The translations under genes were made by a program, and so were the position numbers. Positions 20,721 to 30,290 of a stretch of 64,000 bases of DNA are shown here, piece by piece (within the stretch, counting starts at the first letter, position 1; every line of letters starts with the position of its first letter). The notes under the pieces were generated by a model. The model had not been told where the DNA came from. It was given only the letters and a program-made list of their open reading frames with translations, and did not search any database. Location of the stretch: the NCBI GenBank assembly GCA_900095095.1, contig FMBT01000294.1, forward strand, positions 558,001 to 622,000. The letters run 5' to 3'. The stretch comes from Fragilariopsis cylindrus CCMP1102 (Eukaryota; Bacillariophyta; Bacillariophyceae; Bacillariales; Bacillariaceae).

Positions 20721-21535
20721 TTACCATTCCTCATTTAAAAAGTCAGGAGAATCATAAAATGATTCTTCTATCAGACCTGTTAATACACCATCATCAGCAT
20801 CTTCTGCTCTTTGTAATAATCCTTCACGATTTAATCCTTCTATTAGTGTTAATTCTGTACGGGTCTTTTTTATTGTGGATCCACCCTCTAATAATTTATT
20901 TGTCCCAACATACATTTGGATTGTCGGCACACCCTGAATTTGTAATTCTTCGGTAATGAATGCTTGTGATTTTGGATTATATTCAACTTGTGCGAAACGA
21001 ACATCACCATCGATCAATTGTTGATCAACGATTCTATCACCCAATTCCATTGCAAGACGATCAAATTGACGTCCAACTAATTGGCATTTTTTACACCATT
21101 TTGCATAGAATCTAATAGTAAGAAAGTAGAAGTAAAGTAAAGTAAAAACGTTTTGGTGTTAGATAATGAAATCATATACACTCAAATTCAAATCCAAATC
21201 CAACTCATAGCAACAAATATTCGTTCGTCCCAAAACTAAACTTACTTGATCACGACCGGTCTTTCATCTTCTTCTAGAAAATATTTTAACTCATTAAGTG
21301 ATGTAATTTCTTCAACAATAATCTTGTTGATCTTTGATGGTCTTATTGGTGCTTGTACTGGTTGTTTCTTTACCTGTAGTTGTGTTTGGGTTTGGGTTTG
21401 TATCGTCGTAGATTCGTAATTTATTGAAGTTGTAGAAACAGGAGCAGGAGCAGTAGGTGCAAACGCTACAACTTCTACGGACAGTATAGCAGACAAGCAC
21501 AGTACGACAAACAAGATAGGAGTAGAGGAAATCAT
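20721..21535 (-). CDS. Plastid-targeted thioredoxin-like protein, two exons
   Basis: Exons 21535-21246 and 21111-20721 (ATCAA|GTAAGT ... attag|ATTCTATG) join to 226 residues. The N terminus is a signal peptide (TPILFVVLCLSAILSVEVVA) followed directly by FAPTAP, the Phe-at-cleavage-site bipartite signature that targets proteins to complex plastids of diatoms. The splice junction re-forms a thioredoxin active site: VVIKFYAKWCKKCQLVGRQF with WCKKC in place of the usual WCGPC. The cis-Pro loop is visible as QGVPTIQMYVGTNKL. So the fold and the redox Cys pair are both present, and a stromal disulfide reductase role is likely; the Lys-Lys between the cysteines departs from the common pair and may mark a specialised partner. 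The C-terminal 50 residues are acidic and helical and are not part of the canonical thioredoxin fold. Confidence 0.85.
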
Positions 21536-22543
21536 GGTTGCTGATGTTAATGTTAGAGCAAGAGGGTGTTGGTATTTGTATTACCAAGACTTTTTTTTTA
21601 GGTTTATGTGAATGGAATAGACAAATCCATAATTCACATGGAGTGCGTTGAGAAGAATCTCAATTCATTCCAGAATTCATTCTTCTCGCGCTTTTGTTGT
21701 TCGTGGAATTAACAAGTGACCAAGCGAAGTATGTTTTTTTCGCCTGTCATATCAAGTGTTTTGATTGGGTAATATCGAGAGTGTTAGCGACGAAATCTGA
21801 ATCTTCAACAAATGTTGATGGAACCTGGTATCGACAACGCATATTTTTAAGACGGAGTTGCATCACGTGACTTGTGACTGACAACTTTGTTGTCAAAAAA
21901 ATCAAAAATAAGACTGATCTAATCGTGCGTCACATTGTTATGTCGACTTTTTTGTGCCGTTTTTGACACGCAGATTGAATCGTCACTTTTTGTTGTCAAC
22001 ACTCTGGACAAGCAACAAGATCGATTGTTCAACTCTACTGTACACTTACTTGTAGATGTCATGTGTATTGTAATCATTGTTGACTGACATACATGATTCA
22101 AAACTATGCTCTACTGTACTACTACTAGCTTGGAGTGCAGTGATTACCAATCAATGCAATATGAGGTATTTATTAGTGTCAAGCTGGCTGCACTGGCTAG
22201 CAAGTGAGTTATCGTCTTTGTAACGGGCAGAATGAATGGAGGTTGGATGCTAGTTAGAAGCAAAATTGGAACAAAAAAGTTGGAGCTCACACCTTTTGGT
22301 CATACTGTAAATCTAGCATACATAATATATATGTTACTTTGAAATTGAGATGGGTAGATCAAGGAAATTGGAATAGAAAATAGGCAGGTAGACTAATAAT
22401 TTGTACACTAGGAATAGCATGTGTGCTATGCTGTGTGCAGTGAATGATCTGCTCTCTCTCACACATGCACACACGCACATGCATACACACACACACACAT
22501 ATACACGTACACACACATTCCTACACATATACACGTACACACA

Positions 22544-22574
<31 letters not shown>

Positions 22575-23230
22575 CAGTATGAGCAGCACTACAAAATCCT
22601 CTTTTCTAAGTGGTAATAATAATGAAAAGTTATCAGCTGGTTTCAAGACACCCAAATGTAAGTTACTACGGTAACAAGTTTTTATTGTTTGTTTGCTATA
22701 TTAAAAATTGATCAAACACTGTGAAGACTGTACTGCTGTTCTTTGTCTCAGTAAAAACCCGCCACAAGGTAGTGCTGTTTAAATTACCCACAAAGTATTG
22801 ATAAAATCACCATCACCTTCCCTTTCATTGTAAAAAATGATTTACCACCCACCCATTTCTTAACTACTTCAGCTAATTTTCCTTGTTTGACATACAGTTT
22901 GCAAGAGTTTGCACCTTTGGTTCACTGGTTATGCCAGATAAGGGATATAGGACTGGATCAAACAATACACATGATGATAAGTACGATGGGATCTATAACA
23001 TAGTTCTACCAGAAAGTAGGTAAATAAGATAAATCATTAGCAAGTTTGGGGATGTCAAAAAGAAGGTTTATTGTGAATATTGCCATATTCCTTTTCACAC
23101 TGTAACAATTGTGTGGAGTCTGGCCTTTGTACGGTCCGCGAAAAATATTTGACACATAATTTACAAATTTTAGTTCGAAAAAATAAGATTAAAAATGGGT
23201 GTTCCATTCCAACACAAACGACGATGAGCG
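21536..23230. promoter_or_regulatory. Long divergent intergenic region with CA microsatellite
   Basis: This 1,695-bp spacer holds TACTGTA at 22038-22044, 22112-22118 and 22303-22309, and a long CA microsatellite. A weak candidate small gene can be assembled: ATG 22579 to a GTAAGT donor near 22662, joined to an acceptor near 22872 (cttcag|CTAATT), giving about 70 residues; I do not annotate it as a gene because neither part resembles a known protein. Confidence 0.4.
22470..22574. repeat. CA/TG microsatellite
   Basis: Imperfect CA dinucleotide repeat with interspersed ATACACGTA and CATGCA units. It produces His/Thr-rich plus-strand and Cys/Val-rich minus-strand open frames that are not genes. 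Confidence 0.9.
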
Positions 23231-24382
23231 ATGAGTATGAGGGCGATGATGTCCTGCCGTAAGGCAATCGTAGCGTGTAACGTGTATGTTAGTGCTGGCA
23301 AACCGATGCACAAAGAATTATTGATGAATCTACTGGAAAAAACTCAGCAACATTGCCTCCATTTGAACACGAAAAATAATTCACCAAAAGAACGCGTAGT
23401 TGTGGTCCACGCGTTTTCGGATGGTCCATACGACAGATCTTCATTTCATCTTGCCGGAACACCGGACTTTGTTGCGATTGTGGGATCATCTCTAGCCACT
23501 AATGCAGTCGAGGCATTGATGTGTTTCGAAACTTCGTCGGAGGAAGATGATTTTCGTCGAATCAGAAACGAAAAAGAGCAGCCCATACATCCAACTGTTG
23601 GACTAGTAGATCATGTTTCTATTCTGCCATTGGACGAAGATATTAATATCAACATTGATGGTAGCGACGACGACAACAACAATGACGACGATGAAAATAC
23701 TACCGGCTCAGTCGCTCGCAAGATTGGCGAAGCTTTGTCAATGAAAAATGTGGACGTTCTTTACTATGGCAGAGCACACCCTGCAGGAACACCGCTAGCG
23801 ACGGTGAGACGAGAATCTACACGATTCTTTCACTCAACGGACGAGAAGAAATATAACAGTGGTAACGAAAACATCGATCTCGAAGAAAATAACGACGTCA
23901 AATCGGTGGGACAGACTACAGTGGGTGCTACAGATCGTTTCGTTGAAAATTATAATATTCGATTACGACCTTCGGTCTCTCGAACGGTCGCTCGATCACT
24001 TACAGAGAATATCCGAGAACGGAGCGGAATTGGTCTGCCACTAGTTGAAGCACTTACCTTAGCATATGGTTCCGATCAATACGAAGTTGCATGTAATTTA
24101 TTGGATCCGTCTGTGACGTCGGCAGAAGACATCGAACAACGAATGCGACTATGGGAAAAACAACACCAAAAGTTACTACAAAATCAAAAACAACCACCAC
24201 ATGAACAGGATCAAAAATATATTCCAGAGCTAGTAGATAAATCATACCGGGTTGGAACCACATCAGATTTATGCTTGAATGCCTTGCGAGAGGTAGATAC
24301 TATGGAGCGTGAAAAGGCTTACAATAAAGCGATAAAGAAAGGACTAGAAACAGATCTTTGCGTCAGCCCAACGCAACAATAG
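23231..24382 (+). CDS. Formiminotransferase-domain protein
   Basis: Protein of 383 residues resembling the formiminotransferase domain of glutamate formiminotransferase/FTCD. That family transfers a formimino group from formiminoglutamate to tetrahydrofolate in histidine breakdown. Visible marks are the N-terminal strand AIVACNVYVSAGKPMHKELL (family A-C-V-P-N-x-S-E-G-R-x), VVVVHAFSDGPYDRSSFHLA (family I-L-D-x-D-x-D-x-x-Y-x-R-S-V-x-T), HPTVGLVDHVSILPL (family H-x-R-x-G-A-x-D-V-x-P-x-x-P), and VLYYGRAHPAGTPLATVRRE. The C-terminal cyclodeaminase domain of animal FTCD is absent, so this is a stand-alone form. Asp/Asn-rich and Gln-rich inserts interrupt the fold. Whether it acts on formiminoglutamate, 5-formyl-THF or another folate is open. 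ATG 23231 is followed by in-frame ATGs at 23237, 23246 and 23249; the start among these is unsure. The stop codon lies in a short tandem duplication. Confidence 0.75.
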   Translation: MSMRAMMSCRKAIVACNVYVSAGKPMHKELLMNLLEKTQQHCLHLNTKNNSPKERVVVVHAFSDGPYDRSSFHLAGTPDFVAIVGSSLATNAVEALMCFETSSEEDDFRRIRNEKEQPIHPTVGLVDHVSILPLDEDININIDGSDDDNNNDDDENTTGSVARKIGEALSMKNVDVLYYGRAHPAGTPLATVRRESTRFFHSTDEKKYNSGNENIDLEENNDVKSVGQTTVGATDRFVENYNIRLRPSVSRTVARSLTENIRERSGIGLPLVEALTLAYGSDQYEVACNLLDPSVTSAEDIEQRMRLWEKQHQKLLQNQKQPPHEQDQKYIPELVDKSYRVGTTSDLCLNALREVDTMEREKAYNKAIKKGLETDLCVSPTQQ

Positions 24383-24468
24383 CGTTGTTGTTTTCTAAAG
24401 AAGTAGCGTTGTTGTTTTCTAAAGAAGAAGTATATCGTATAATTTTCTAAAGAAGAAGTATATCGTAT
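24380..24468. repeat. Nested tandem duplications across a stop codon
   Basis: A 24-bp unit that begins with the TAG stop of the formiminotransferase gene is present twice without change (24380-24403, 24404-24427). Overlapping its second copy, a 26-bp unit starting TTTTCTAAAG is present at 24415-24440 and 24443-24468. Identical copies suggest a recent origin. Confidence 0.9.
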
Positions 24469-25134
24469 ACCTTATTTTTGGGCCTACGTAAAATTCCATT
24501 CGAGTTGTTCTTGGTAGGAAATATCTGGCTAGCATGAAAGAGAGAAAGACACTGGCACTACCGAACTCGATCAAAGTTAGGTTGTTTAGCAGTAGAAATA
24601 TTGAGTACAGCAACGTCGACCCAAATAGCGTGGCCATTGTGGCATAATAGTATCTTGCTACAGTATCATCAACACCACTTTTGACTTATAAGATCCATTG
24701 ATTCAATGCCGACTCAAAACCGCGGTACGTATCCGAATTAGTTCAAGAATTTCGAAAATAAGCAGCTAAAAATAATTTTCAGGCGTATCATTTGATCTAC
24801 TGATCTAATTTTGAATATAATATACATAGAGTGATTAAGATATATTTAACTCATATTATTTGGGACTAGTCCTAACTTATAGAAATCAGAAAATGAAGAG
24901 AGAAAAAATGTAAACTATAATATGTATAGAATCTATAGTCTACACAATAGAAAACTTTGCGTTGCGTATAGATTGCCTCAGATGAAAAGAAATATGTTTC
25001 CCTAGGATGAACGGTTTATTACATGTTCGAAAGCGGGATAGACGATTTATTTCCATCATTGCTGATCGGGATATCAAAGTGTTGGAACTCACTTTTTTTT
25101 AATTTTCGTCTTTTATTCCTGCTCATATCACTAA
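24383..25134. other. Convergent spacer, 752 bp
   Basis: After the tandem duplications it is AT-rich, with TACAGTA at 24659-24665. A minus-strand frame at 24419-24637 (72 residues, hydrophobic) ends inside the duplications and is not convincing as a gene. Confidence 0.45.
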
Positions 25135-26850
25135 TTATTTGACGTGGGAGGTAATTGGCTGAAAAGATAATGCGCTCTGGACAAATTTTCTCTTGCCATT
25201 GATTGCTTTGGTCTCCTTCTTTCGAGTCCTTAAAGACTTTCTTGCTGCTTCCACGTTCCCCTTTTCGGACGCTTTTGCGAGCATGGCTGGATTCGCCCTC
25301 AACAATTCAAAGATATTTTCTACAGTAGTTCTGTCGGCAAATATTAGGTCTTCGGAGTAGTTTGTGCCAGCAACCCGGGCTGGGCACATTCTTGGTGTAC
25401 ATCCGACGGTAGCTGCCATCAAGAAAGGGGGTAGTAGCTCTACGAAATCAACGGACTCCAAGGCCGATGGGTCCGCCGCAACAAGATCGCGAAGAACCGA
25501 GTTCCAAGGAAAACCGAGAGAAATGGCGTAAAGTAGTGGACTCATTACCAATACTGTTTGGCGGTGATTGTTGAGTGTCTTGATCTCTTGATGAGCAGCA
25601 ACGAATTTGGTCCAACTAGAAAGGTGTGCGCCCCTGTTAGACACGCGCCACGTAGAACTCATATTGTCTAAAGTGTACAGTACCATATTGGTTAAGGATG
25701 CGTTGGCAACAAGATTTCTGTTGTTAGATTTTGTGTTAACAAAAGTCTTTAAAAAACGAACAAACAAAGGAAGTTTCTTAGAATCAATGAACAAAAAAAG
25801 TTCCTCCATCAGGGACAATCTTATAGTATTCCGCATGCCTCTAAATCTGTTATTATAGAAGCAATCAGAAATTCTCACGGGAACTCCCTTTGAATTGCGT
25901 TTCTTGGTACAAGATAGAGCATACTTTAGAATCTCTTGAGGGATATCTCGTAGTCCTTGATAATGGTCAGCTAAAACAAGTGCAACAGCATCGTCGCTCT
26001 CTTCTAAAACCACGTATGCCAGTGAAGGATACCTATCTGAACCGCGGTATTCTTCTGAACCGCATATGATAAAGTTATAGATAGGCTCCAATACTGACGA
26101 CACAATTTGCCTGGTTGTAGAAAAATCATTTGTCTTCTTCAAAATCAGCCGAATAATTTCCTCGTCTATACCGACTAGATTACGTGTGCCATTCTTGCCT
26201 GGCTTAGCTGCTACAGTCAGTGCAATTGCAAGCCAGTTTCGAAAGTGCTCACATTCGTATGGCCAGGATCGTTTTTCCATTAGTTTTTTGATTATAGAAA
26301 CGGGACGGTTAGGCATAATCAAAGCAAGAAAGAAGATAGAAATTGCGATATCGTAGTTATCGAGATAGAATAACACTTCGGCCATATTTGGGACTCTGTC
26401 CAAGTCCTTCGAGAATGCTTCCCAATCAATTTGGCAACCCGTATAATCTTTAGATCTTTCCTCGTCATCGTCGTCGTCATCGTCGTCGTCGTCATCGTCG
26501 TCGTCTTCTTCTTGCCGTAAAATTTCGACCACGTTCCCGAAATGTCCTTGACAGAGATGATATGGACAGTTCTTGTGAAGGCACGATTCGAGTTCTTTTT
26601 CAGACATATCATGAAAGATTTCGATATGTAAATGTTCGTCAAGTTCGAAACAAACTCTATACGTCCAGTCTAGCACTTCGTAAACTCCGAATCCACTTGT
26701 AATAGTAGGCTCGTAAGAAACGACAACACCCTCCCTGCGATCACCATAATGAAGCCTGGCAGAGGGCGTTGCCTGATCATCTCTAACGAGATTATCCGTG
26801 AAATATTTACTGACTTTGGTACCGTTTGGATACTTTTGATGCCTTGGCAT
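25135..26850 (-). CDS. Unknown protein, possibly helical repeat
   Basis: Single-exon protein of 571 residues. I do not recognise a known catalytic domain. The first 90 residues look like a small beta-rich module (YPNGTKVSKYF, RREGVVVSYEPTITSGFGVY, YRVCFELDEHLHIEIF) that recurs, as I remember, at the N terminus of diatom proteins. A long Asp run follows (about 118-130). The remainder is predominantly helical, with ankyrin-like phrases such as VLVMSPLLYAISLGFPWNSV, DLVAADPSALESVDFVELLP and IFELLRANPAMLAKASEKGN. A degenerate ankyrin or helical-repeat scaffold is plausible, inferred from the alternation of short helices. No signal peptide or membrane span is visible. Its 5' flank carries a CT repeat and a TATAAAT-like word. 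Confidence 0.6.
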   Translation of the reverse strand: MPRHQKYPNGTKVSKYFTDNLVRDDQATPSARLHYGDRREGVVVSYEPTITSGFGVYEVLDWTYRVCFELDEHLHIEIFHDMSEKELESCLHKNCPYHLCQGHFGNVVEILRQEEDDDDDDDDDDDDDDEERSKDYTGCQIDWEAFSKDLDRVPNMAEVLFYLDNYDIAISIFFLALIMPNRPVSIIKKLMEKRSWPYECEHFRNWLAIALTVAAKPGKNGTRNLVGIDEEIIRLILKKTNDFSTTRQIVSSVLEPIYNFIICGSEEYRGSDRYPSLAYVVLEESDDAVALVLADHYQGLRDIPQEILKYALSCTKKRNSKGVPVRISDCFYNNRFRGMRNTIRLSLMEELFLFIDSKKLPLFVRFLKTFVNTKSNNRNLVANASLTNMVLYTLDNMSSTWRVSNRGAHLSSWTKFVAAHQEIKTLNNHRQTVLVMSPLLYAISLGFPWNSVLRDLVAADPSALESVDFVELLPPFLMAATVGCTPRMCPARVAGTNYSEDLIFADRTTVENIFELLRANPAMLAKASEKGNVEAARKSLRTRKKETKAINGKRKFVQSALSFQPITSHVK

Positions 26851-27524
26851 GATGATATACGCAATAGAGCTAGATAGTGAGGATCTTCTCTCTCTCTCTC
26901 TCTCTCTTTCTGTCTTTCTCCAGCGTGCTCGGCTTATAAATTGTGTTACGTCGTCGGTAATGAAAATTTTATGATGTGTACCTCTTGTGATGATGATCAG
27001 TATGCCGTTGGTTTTTAATTCGTTATTTATTTAATTGGTGTACAATAGGCGGTGTGAGCAATGAATAGGGGCTGTGAGATAAAAGTGAGATAACAAATCT
27101 TATTCATCTTTTATTTCGATCGGCCTCGATATTTACACACAAAATAATAAAACAGTCATTAACTAACATTATTCGAAAAAGTTCAGTCACTAGTAGAAAG
27201 TGACTTTTCTAACACTCTACTCCTCGGATAAGAAAGTTCAATTACTGTGATGTGACAATAACCAAGTGCCACTACTAAGAGCAAACAAGAACTACAATAG
27301 CAATAGGCAAAGATGATTATGGGTAAGACTCCAAGCCGGTGCAATGAAAGGCATATACACTACAGTACATATTCTACAGCAGCTATTAGACAGTGGCTTA
27401 CAGTAGCAGTACAGACAGACAGAACTTTAGAAAATAGTAAGATTTCAATAGTTAAATGGTATGATGTACACCATTTCTTAGTAGGTAAGATTTATGATCA
27501 CAACTATGCCCATGATGTACTAAG

Positions 27525-27579
<55 letters not shown>

Positions 27580-27910
27580 AGCACACACGTACGTACACAC
27601 AGAGAGAGAACAATACAAGGGCACACAGATTGGTGAGAGTTTGTTCATACATACAATTCATCAAAGGATGGAACATACCTATTGTTGATCTCTCCACAGG
27701 CATGTAGGATATCTGTATATTTGTTAGTCAACAAGAGTGGGAACAACATCCATTGATAATGAGCAATATACACTGCTAGAACCAGAACACACATCAGTCA
27801 CTAGTAGATAGTGAATCAGATAAATTCAATGCGACGATGATGATGATCGATTATAAAATGCAAAATTCTCAAAATTCTAAAATACTAGTAGAACAACAAT
27901 CATAATAATT
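26851..27910. promoter_or_regulatory. Divergent region with CT, GAAA and GA repeats
   Basis: This 1,060-bp spacer has a CT microsatellite at 26887-26908, TACAGTA at 27361-27367 and 27399-27405, and a GAAA/GA tract at 27524-27580. The open frame at 27313-27636 is made mostly by that tract (Arg/Glu/Lys runs), so I reject it as a gene. Confidence 0.5.
27524..27580. repeat. GAAA/GA compound microsatellite
   Basis: About six GAAA units are followed by a dozen or so GA units, an ordinary compound simple repeat. Confidence 0.9.
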
Positions 27911-28810
27911 ATGAGAATGGAGGCAATCGACTTCAAAAAGCTGCTGCGAGAGGAGCGGAAACGAAACAAGAACAGTAATCGGCAGAATAATAATATCCGC
28001 GATCAGGAGGAAATAAAGAAATTGCAGAAAAACGACACCGATCATGTCGATCATGGCAAAGAAAATAACGTCAATAATTGGAATTATCCAAATAATGGAT
28101 TTCTCGAGTTACGAGAGTTAAGGCTCCGATCGATCTGTGAAGATCCACAGTCAATATCATATTCCTCGACTGCATTGCACAACAAAGTTGAGGCAGCATT
28201 AACGAACTGGCTGCAAAATATACCTAGTGGTGACGATGGTCTTGGGAATTGGAAGACAATGAAGCATGGTAAACGACGTGTATGTATGTTTGGAGAAGAA
28301 GAAGGACAATCGAAATTTCAACATCCACAAAGAAGACAAGACGAGATGACGGTGATGTGTATGCTGCCTCCTCCACTTATAGAGATCGCGAGAGAATTAG
28401 TGAAACGAGATGTCTTCCCCTCATCGTGTCCACCAAATCATGTGTTGCTAAATGAATATCAGCCTGGTCAAGGGATTTTGTCGCATACAGACGGTCCTAT
28501 TTATGACCATCGTACAGCTACGTTATCTCTTGGTAGCGATATCGTGATTGAATTTACAAAGCGACTAGCGGCGGATGAAATTGGAACAGTAACAGAAACA
28601 ACAAAAACAGTCTTATTGGAATCCGGTTCTCTATTGGTATTCCAAGGGGATGCGTATTTAAACTACTGTCATGGTATTCCGATGGATGTTTTACAGGATA
28701 TAACCACTGATGAATGTCTAAACGCGCCTCCTCATCAAATCACTACCCGGGGTCCACGTTATAGTCTAACATTCCGGCATAAAAAAGGAAACAGCAAATA
28801 TTCAGAATAG
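27911..28810 (+). CDS. ALKBH6: ALKBH6-like 2-oxoglutarate/Fe(II) dioxygenase
   Basis: Protein of 299 residues of the AlkB family, closest in pattern to ALKBH6. These enzymes use Fe(II) and 2-oxoglutarate to oxidise methyl or related groups; members act on nucleic acids or proteins. The key block reads PPNHVLLNEYQPGQGILSHT followed by DGPIYDHRTATLSLGSDIVI, equivalent to ALKBH6 P-N-H-V-L-V-N-E-Y-x-P-G-Q-G-I-x-x-H-x-D-G-P. The iron ligands are H-x-D in SHTDGP and the distal His in YCHGIPMD; the 2-oxoglutarate Arg pair is in GPRYSLTFRH. All catalytic residues are therefore present. Residues 1-60 form a charged, disordered extension beyond the family's usual N terminus. No targeting signal is evident. 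ATG 27911 is used; ATG 27917 is possible. Confidence 0.85.
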   Translation: MRMEAIDFKKLLREERKRNKNSNRQNNNIRDQEEIKKLQKNDTDHVDHGKENNVNNWNYPNNGFLELRELRLRSICEDPQSISYSSTALHNKVEAALTNWLQNIPSGDDGLGNWKTMKHGKRRVCMFGEEEGQSKFQHPQRRQDEMTVMCMLPPPLIEIARELVKRDVFPSSCPPNHVLLNEYQPGQGILSHTDGPIYDHRTATLSLGSDIVIEFTKRLAADEIGTVTETTKTVLLESGSLLVFQGDAYLNYCHGIPMDVLQDITTDECLNAPPHQITTRGPRYSLTFRHKKGNSKYSE

Positions 28811-30290
28811 TGATGTAAAAATCATCGCCGCAGCAGGCAGTTTAGTAGAGCAAACATTGGATGCAACGGTTCAAGCGTAGAGGTAACATTAAGGACCAGA
28901 GATAATTATCAAAAGATACAGTACTCCTAGGAATAACTACGTACAACAACAATGTAATGATAACGATAACGATCAAACTCAATCAATAATTGAATTTCTA
29001 AATTAGAAGCATGCATCCCTAGAGTAGATCAAATTCAGACAATTAGGAAGATCGTCCGAAAACCTCAAGTTTGGGATCCTGGTGTGAGAGCAATACACGG
29101 TTACTAATGAACGAATACGCCAGGTAGACCTGCACAGAAATAAATGAGCACTATATAGTCTCAAATTTTTAAAAATATATGAAATTTCACAGAAATTAGT
29201 GAGGACTTGGGCTTTGAATGTCTATTATTAGTGTACAAGTAGATAGGTTAAGGTTGCGTATCTTCTATCTTTCTTTGCTTTAAAATATAGTACTTTACAT
29301 AGAGTTAATAGATGTGTTAGCATTCTTCTACCTGCTATGCTGTTGAACATACCATACTGTACATCATCATATGCCATGCATACACTGCACCTCTCTAAAT
29401 ACAAAAGATACTTCTATTTCTTTTGTGTGATATTTGATACTGTGTCAAGGAATATTAGACCAGGTCAACTAATCAAGAGGTACAGATGAATGCATGCCAG
29501 TGACAGTCATGGCATTTTGGAAGGAAAAACAAAAACATGAGGAGAAAAAGGTCAGGAATAGTGATGAAGATGAATTTGGTCCAGCAATCCAACTATTGAT
29601 CAAATAATGATATTTGACATACACAGAAAACAATGTAATGATTTCAAAGCAGCACCTTTTTATGGTATCAATGTACTGCAAAGAAAAAGCAATCCACACC
29701 TTTCAAATCAATGAGAAAGAAGATTGGGTACACATTATTACTTCATTTCAACATAAAACAAACATAAATTGGATTGTCAATGCGGGATTATTATTTTCAT
29801 TTCTTAGCTACACGTTACCGGTAACGTTACCGGTAGCCTTGTTGAGAAAACAAGTCAAAAAAAGGCTAAAGTCTGTCATCAACCTAACTACCTTCTACTG
29901 TAGGTCCTATAAGTAGGTCTACAATTGTAACGTTACTTGGCTGTTACGGTACACTAACTAAAAAAAAGTGGCCTGGCCCGTGCGATTTTTAAATTTCTTC
30001 AGCGACGAACTACGATTTTCGATTCACAAAATCAATCGAACGTCCTCGCCACATTATTACCCTCGCCATTAGATAATTTCTACACTGCTCTTTTCTTACG
30101 ATTCTCGATCTCTACTGTACCTACTCTTTCTAACGATACTCGATGCGCCATCTATCTTTTTAGAAGCCTACGACACATTTACAGGAGAAGTTTCGAACAA
30201 TTGCAACATCATTCATAAAACAATCATTCCACTTTCGACCGAACAAGCGCAGCTAGATACTAGGAAGCATTAATAATATAACTAGTAGCC
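28811..30290. other. Long intergenic stretch before a same-strand gene
   Basis: The 1,480-bp gap contains TACAGTA or TACTGTA at 28917-28923, 29355-29361, 29896-29902 and 30113-30119, and a 20-bp perfect palindrome at 29816-29835. The open frames at 29469-29699 and 29614-29916 have no protein-like features. The last 300 bp should contain the promoter of the next gene. Confidence 0.45.
29816..29835. repeat. 20-bp perfect palindrome
   Basis: The sequence taccggtaacgttaccggta reads the same on both strands. It is also two adjacent 12-bp direct copies of CGTTACCGGTAR starting at 29813. Function is unknown; it could be a binding site for a dimeric factor. Confidence 0.85.

Noticed and set aside
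22334-22674. His/Thr- and Cys/Val-rich frames
   Set aside because: They are translations of the CA/TG microsatellite.
24419-24637. 72-residue hydrophobic minus-strand frame
   Set aside because: Its end lies in the tandem duplications after the formiminotransferase stop, and no support such as splice sites or homology is visible.
27313-27636. 107-residue plus-strand frame
   Set aside because: Half of it is the GAAA/GA microsatellite.
29614-29916. 100-residue plus-strand frame
   Set aside because: Composition is AT-rich and the frame crosses the palindrome; nothing protein-like is seen.
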